64,000 nucleotides of DNA from Nitrobacter sp. NHB1. Lineage in GTDB: Bacteria > Pseudomonadota > Alphaproteobacteria > Rhizobiales > Xanthobacteraceae. The notes beneath the pieces are model-generated. The model was given only the letters and a program-made list of their open reading frames with translations, ran no database searches and had not been told where the DNA came from. The stretch spans positions 62,001 to 126,000 of the forward strand of contig NZ_JBAMDA010000004.1 of NCBI RefSeq assembly GCF_036964665.1, in the 5' to 3' direction. This document shows, in pieces, positions 61,130 through 64,000 of this stretch (positions are counted from its first letter, which is position 1; each line of letters opens with the position of its first letter). Both the position numbers and the translations under genes were made by a program.

Positions 61130-61545
61130 ATATCCTGCTCGACACCAACGTGCTCTCGGAGGTTCGCCGGCCGGCGCCGGACCCAAAGGTGCTCGCCTGG
61201 CTCGATGCGATCGACGAGGACCGGGCCTTCATCAGCGTGGCGTCGATCGCCGAGCTCAGTCGGGGGATCGCCCTGATGGACGACGGCCGGCGGCGCGAGG
61301 CGCTCTCCGCCTGGCTCGCCGAGGATCTGCCGGCGCGCTTCGCCGGGCGGATCCTGCCGATCGACCCCGCGATCGCCGAGCGCTGGGGCGATCTGATGGC
61401 GCATGCCCGCCAGAACGGTTCTGCGCTTTCGGTCATGGGCGGGTTTTTCGCGGCGACGGCTCTCGACCGCGAGCTCGTGCTCGCGACCCGCAATACCAAC
61501 GATTTTGCGCCGCTGGGCGTGCCGCTGTTCAATCCATGGGACTGA
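61126..61545 (+). CDS. VapC-type PIN-domain toxin
   Basis: 139 residues. MNILLDTNVLSEVRRPAPDP (first Asp), SVASIAELSRGI (Glu) and ATRNTNDFAPLGVPLFNPWD (Asp) give the PIN RNase active site. It is paired with the Phd-type antitoxin, forming a plasmid-stabilising module near repABC. Confidence 0.93.
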   Translation: MNILLDTNVLSEVRRPAPDPKVLAWLDAIDEDRAFISVASIAELSRGIALMDDGRRREALSAWLAEDLPARFAGRILPIDPAIAERWGDLMAHARQNGSALSVMGGFFAATALDRELVLATRNTNDFAPLGVPLFNPWD

Positions 61546-61620
61546 GGCGCGACCCACCTGCCCGCGATATCGCGGAAACGGCGCGAAAAAATATGCTAGA
61601 CTGTTAATCGAGGTGACCCA

Positions 61621-61854
61621 ATGACCGATTTTGCCCGCATCAGCCAAGACCCCGCCGTGATGGGCGGCAAACCCTGTATTCGTGGCCAGCGTGTCACCGT
61701 CGGCATGATTGTCGGCCAAATTGGCGGCGGCCGCAGCATCGAAGCGCTGCTCGCCGACTATCCCTACCTTGAGCGCGAGGACGTGCTGGAAGCCCTCCGC
61801 TATGCGGCCTGGCGCGCCGAAGAGCGGGAGGTCGATCTTCAGCGCGCGTCCTGA
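61621..61854 (+). CDS. DUF433 family antitoxin-like protein
   Basis: 77 residues: ISQDPAVMGGKPCIRGQRVT, VGMIVGQIGGGRSIEALLAD, YPYLEREDVLEALRYAAWRA is the complete DUF433 (VapB45-like) HTH fold. The stop overlaps the next start by one base (TGATG). Preceded by GAGGTGACCCA. Confidence 0.92.
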   Translation: MTDFARISQDPAVMGGKPCIRGQRVTVGMIVGQIGGGRSIEALLADYPYLEREDVLEALRYAAWRAEEREVDLQRAS

Positions 61855-62222
61855 TGCGGTTCCTAATCGACATGAACCTGTCGCCAAACTGGGTTCCTTT
61901 TCTGCAGGAAGCCGGGCTTGAGGCGACGCATTGGTCGAGCGTCGGCGCGGCCAACGCGCCCGATCGCGCGCTCATGCGATGGGCCGCCACGCATGACCAT
62001 GTCGTTCTGACCAATGATCTCGATTTCTCGACAATCCTGGCGGCCACGGGCCGCCGAAAGCCGAGCGTCATTCAGATTCGCGCTGACCTCCTGACGCCGA
62101 CGGCGATCGGCAGCGCCCTCCTCCGCGCGATCGCACAGACAGAGCGCGAGCTCGCGGAGGGTGCATTGGTGTTGATCGATCCGCAGCGTGCGCGCGTGCG
62201 CATTCTTCCCCTCGGTTCGTGA
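61854..62222 (+). CDS. DUF5615 PIN-like toxin
   Basis: 122 residues: MRFLIDMNLSPNWVPFLQEA (Asp), RWAATHDHVVLTNDLDFSTI (Asp pair) is the DUF5615 PIN-like nuclease core. With the DUF433 protein it forms a second putative toxin-antitoxin pair. Its stop overlaps the integrase start by one base, so all three may be co-transcribed. Confidence 0.9.
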   Translation: MRFLIDMNLSPNWVPFLQEAGLEATHWSSVGAANAPDRALMRWAATHDHVVLTNDLDFSTILAATGRRKPSVIQIRADLLTPTAIGSALLRAIAQTERELAEGALVLIDPQRARVRILPLGS

Positions 62223-63397
62223 TGGGCGACCTCCTCACCGATCGCCACCCCCACTTTGACTCCGCAACTCGTCGCGCGCTGCAGCTCGACACGCTATCGG
62301 CGATCCTGCCGATGGAGCGGCGGGATCGGTTGGCCGAACTGCTGACCGACGATGACGTCGCGACGCTGAGGCATCTCGCGCGCGAGGGCATGGGCGAGAA
62401 CACGCTGCGGGCGCTCGCGTCCGATCTGGCCTACCTCGAGGGCTGGGCCATGGCAGCGACCGGCGCGCCGCTGCCATGGCCGGCGCCGGAAAGCCTGGCC
62501 CTGAAATACGTGGCGCATCACCTCTGGGATCCGGCCGCACGCGAAACCGATCCCCAGCATGGCATGCCAAGCGAGGTCGCGGCGGACCTGCGGAAGGCCT
62601 TGCTGCTTCGCACCGATGGCCCGCACGCGCCATCGACCGTCAAACGCCGGTTGGCGAACTGGGGCACGCTGCATCGTTGGAAAGGGCAGGAGGGCCCGTT
62701 CCACGCGCCCAGTCTTCGCGCGGCTCTGAGGCTCGCGGTGCGGGCCAGCGTCCGGCCGCGCCAGCGCAAGAGCAAGCGGGCCGTCACCCGCGACGTGCTC
62801 GACCGGCTGCTCGCGACATGCCGGTCTGACCGCCTCGTCGATACCCGGGATCTGGCCATTTTGCTCCTGGCGTTCGCCTCGGGCGGACGACGGCGCAGCG
62901 AGGTGGCGCGACTCCGGGTCGAGCAGATCAGCGACGAGACGGCGGTGCCACTCGATCCCAAGGATCCTCAATCGCCGACCCTGCCATGCGTGGCGATCCA
63001 GCTCGGCCGGACCAAGACCGGCGTTGCGGACGAGGCGGGGAGGGTGCTCCTGGTCGGGCCGCCGGTCGAGGCGCTGCGCGAATGGCTTGAGCGCGCCGAC
63101 ATCAGCAAGGGGCCGATCTTCCGCGCCATCGACCGCTGGGAGGCGATCGAGGAGCGGGCGCTGACCCCGCAGTCGATCAATCTGATCGTCAAGCGACGCT
63201 GTGCGATGGCGGGACTGGAGCCAAGGGAGTTTTCCGCGCACGGGCTGAGGTCGGGGTATCTAACCGAGGCGGCCCGCCAAGGCGTTGCTCTGCCGGAGGC
63301 CATGCAGCAGTCCCAGCACAGATCGGTGCAACAGGCAGCGAGCTACTACAATGAGGCAGAGCGGTCGTTAGGGCGGGCGGCGCGCTTGATTCTCTGA
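62222..63397 (+). CDS. Tyrosine-type site-specific integrase
   Basis: 391 residues. Core-binding domain about 60-180. Catalytic residues: FASGGRRRSEVARL (Arg), FSAHGLRSGYLTEA (His, Arg), QQSQHRSVQQAASYYNEAER (His, Tyr). A Lys in TKTG is in the expected beta-hairpin. It lies between toxin-antitoxin genes and the repABC control region, so a role in resolving plasmid multimers is plausible. The ATG at 62222 was chosen over a GTG at 62219. Confidence 0.9.
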   Translation: MGDLLTDRHPHFDSATRRALQLDTLSAILPMERRDRLAELLTDDDVATLRHLAREGMGENTLRALASDLAYLEGWAMAATGAPLPWPAPESLALKYVAHHLWDPAARETDPQHGMPSEVAADLRKALLLRTDGPHAPSTVKRRLANWGTLHRWKGQEGPFHAPSLRAALRLAVRASVRPRQRKSKRAVTRDVLDRLLATCRSDRLVDTRDLAILLLAFASGGRRRSEVARLRVEQISDETAVPLDPKDPQSPTLPCVAIQLGRTKTGVADEAGRVLLVGPPVEALREWLERADISKGPIFRAIDRWEAIEERALTPQSINLIVKRRCAMAGLEPREFSAHGLRSGYLTEAARQGVALPEAMQQSQHRSVQQAASYYNEAERSLGRAARLIL

Positions 63398-63433
63398 TGC
63401 ACCATGGGCCCACCCAGCTGCGGGCCTTGCGCG

Positions 63434-63467
63434 CGCTGGGCAGTTCTCAGCTGAGAACTGCCCAGCG
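63434..63467. promoter_or_regulatory. parS-type site 1 inside a 34-bp perfect palindrome
   Basis: The core GTTCTCAGCTGAGAAC (63443-63458) matches the repABC parS consensus GTT-N4-GC-N4-AAC. It is embedded in a perfect 34-bp dyad (CGCTGGGCA... and complement). It would be bound by RepB for segregation. Confidence 0.88.
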
Positions 63468-63477
63468 GTGAGTCGAA

Positions 63478-63493
63478 GTTCTCAGCTGAGAAC
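63478..63493. promoter_or_regulatory. parS-type site 2
   Basis: A second identical GTTCTCAGCTGAGAAC, 35 bp from the first, upstream of repA. Confidence 0.88.
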
Positions 63494-63511
63494 ACTACCA
63501 CTCGGCCAAAT

Positions 63512-63529
63512 GGTTAATTTCCGTTAACC
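63512..63529. promoter_or_regulatory. Inverted repeat GGTTAA-N6-TTAACC in the repA promoter region
   Basis: Perfect 6-bp arms about 75 bp before repA. Probably an operator for RepA/RepB autoregulation, or part of the promoter. Confidence 0.45.
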
Positions 63530-63602
63530 CTTATTTGCTTGACCGACTCGGAGAAGTCGCCGAATTTACGCTCAATGTGGGAAATTCGGATACCGAGCGT
63601 GT

Positions 63603-64000
63603 ATGACGACTCTAGCAGCAAATGATGCCAGCCACCGAACGGGCAAAAAAGTCCGTTCTCTAACGCGGCTTGTGGAGTCGGACGCCGATCTTCTTAGCGC
63701 CCAGCTCAAGGAGCTGCGGCTACGCGCGTTTCCGCCGTCGTCCCTGAAAGAGCTCCGCAAATTCACCTCCGGCGAAGCAGCAAAGCTGATCGGCGTTACC
63801 GACGCCTATATTCGCCATCTCTCACTTGCCGGCGACGCCCCTGAGGCAGAGAAGACGGCCCGTGGGCGCCGGCTGTTTTCCTTGGAGCAAGTGCACGAGA
63901 TTCGACGCACGCTTGCGAAGACCAAACAGAGCTACGCCCCGAACCGTCGCGAGGGTGAGCATCTCCAGGTCATCGCCATCACGAACTTCAAGGGCGGCTC
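63603..64000 (+). CDS. repA: RepA (ParA-type) of repABC, 5' part
   Basis: 132 residues visible, starting MTTLAANDASHRTGKKVRSL. The N-terminal HTH region (TSGEAAKLIGVTDAYIRHLS) is followed by SYAPNRREGEHLQVIAITNF and KGGS, the beginning of the deviant Walker A (KGGSGKT) where the window ends. RepA is the ATPase that moves plasmids with RepB and represses the operon. Preceded by two parS sites. Confirms that the window belongs to a repABC replicon. Confidence 0.95.
   Translation, partial: MTTLAANDASHRTGKKVRSLTRLVESDADLLSAQLKELRLRAFPPSSLKELRKFTSGEAAKLIGVTDAYIRHLSLAGDAPEAEKTARGRRLFSLEQVHEIRRTLAKTKQSYAPNRREGEHLQVIAITNFKGG

Noticed and set aside
1-64000. CRISPR arrays, tRNA and rRNA genes
   Set aside because: No regularly spaced repeats and no recognisable tRNA or rRNA sequence were seen on reading both strands; a dedicated scan was not possible.

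Overview
The window is a high-GC stretch of alphaproteobacterial DNA, most likely from the Hyphomicrobiales (Rhizobiales: Bradyrhizobium, Methylobacterium, Beijerinckiaceae or similar). It is almost certainly part of a repABC plasmid. The right edge holds the start of repA, preceded by two parS-type palindromes (GTTCTCAGCTGAGAAC). A VirB/VirD4 type IV secretion cluster, anti-restriction genes, a ParB-like protein and many small genes typical of rhizobial plasmids point the same way. No rRNA, tRNA or CRISPR array was seen.

Layout. 0-1.6 kb: debris (IS110 transposase end, frameshifted GNAT gene, a short intergenic repeat, a possible phosphoketolase tail). 1.6-9.7 kb: partial T4SS, minus strand virB6'-virB8-virB9-virB10-virB11-virD4, then two exported proteins on the plus strand; virB2-virB5 are absent. 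9.7-13.8 kb: a decayed quorum-sensing locus (frameshifted acyl-homoserine-lactone synthase, a lux-box-like palindrome, a TraM-like ORF) whose small downstream gene is split by an IS21-family element with a 7-bp target duplication. 14.3-36 kb: plasmid accessory and establishment genes (DUF4336, Toprim, CsoR regulator, broken glutaredoxin-MauE, DUF1419, DUF3085, a 1700-residue methylase-helicase, RES/Xre toxin-antitoxin, ParB-like, DUF7007 and small ORFs), then a PAS histidine kinase with an RsbQ-like hydrolase. Two RIT (recombinase-in-trio) elements lie at 15.5-19.0 kb and 36.9-40.4 kb. Removing each one in silico restores an interrupted gene: a 58-aa ORF, and the HExTH motif of ardC.

41-59 kb is a defence-like island, mostly on the minus strand: DUF2971, PP2C-like phosphatase, nucleotidyltransferase, HTH; a YhaO-YhaN (SbcD/SbcC-like) pair; and a seven-gene operon. 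That operon encodes a sigma-factor-like protein, an unknown 218-aa protein, an ImmA/IrrE protease-UvrD helicase-nuclease fusion, then a tandem ubiquitin-like protein, an E2, a JAB deubiquitinase and a ThiF/E1. The last four genes match the known Bil (bacterial ISG15-like) anti-phage system. The first three genes, plus a duplicated GGTTCCGG-N12/13-CCGGAATTAGC element placed exactly 61 nt before both the sigma gene and the ubiquitin-like gene, suggest a dedicated inducible control circuit. This is the best candidate for an undescribed system here.

59-64 kb: an RHE_PE00001-type regulator, two small toxin-antitoxin-like pairs (Phd/VapC and DUF433/DUF5615), a tyrosine integrase, the parS sites and the start of repA.
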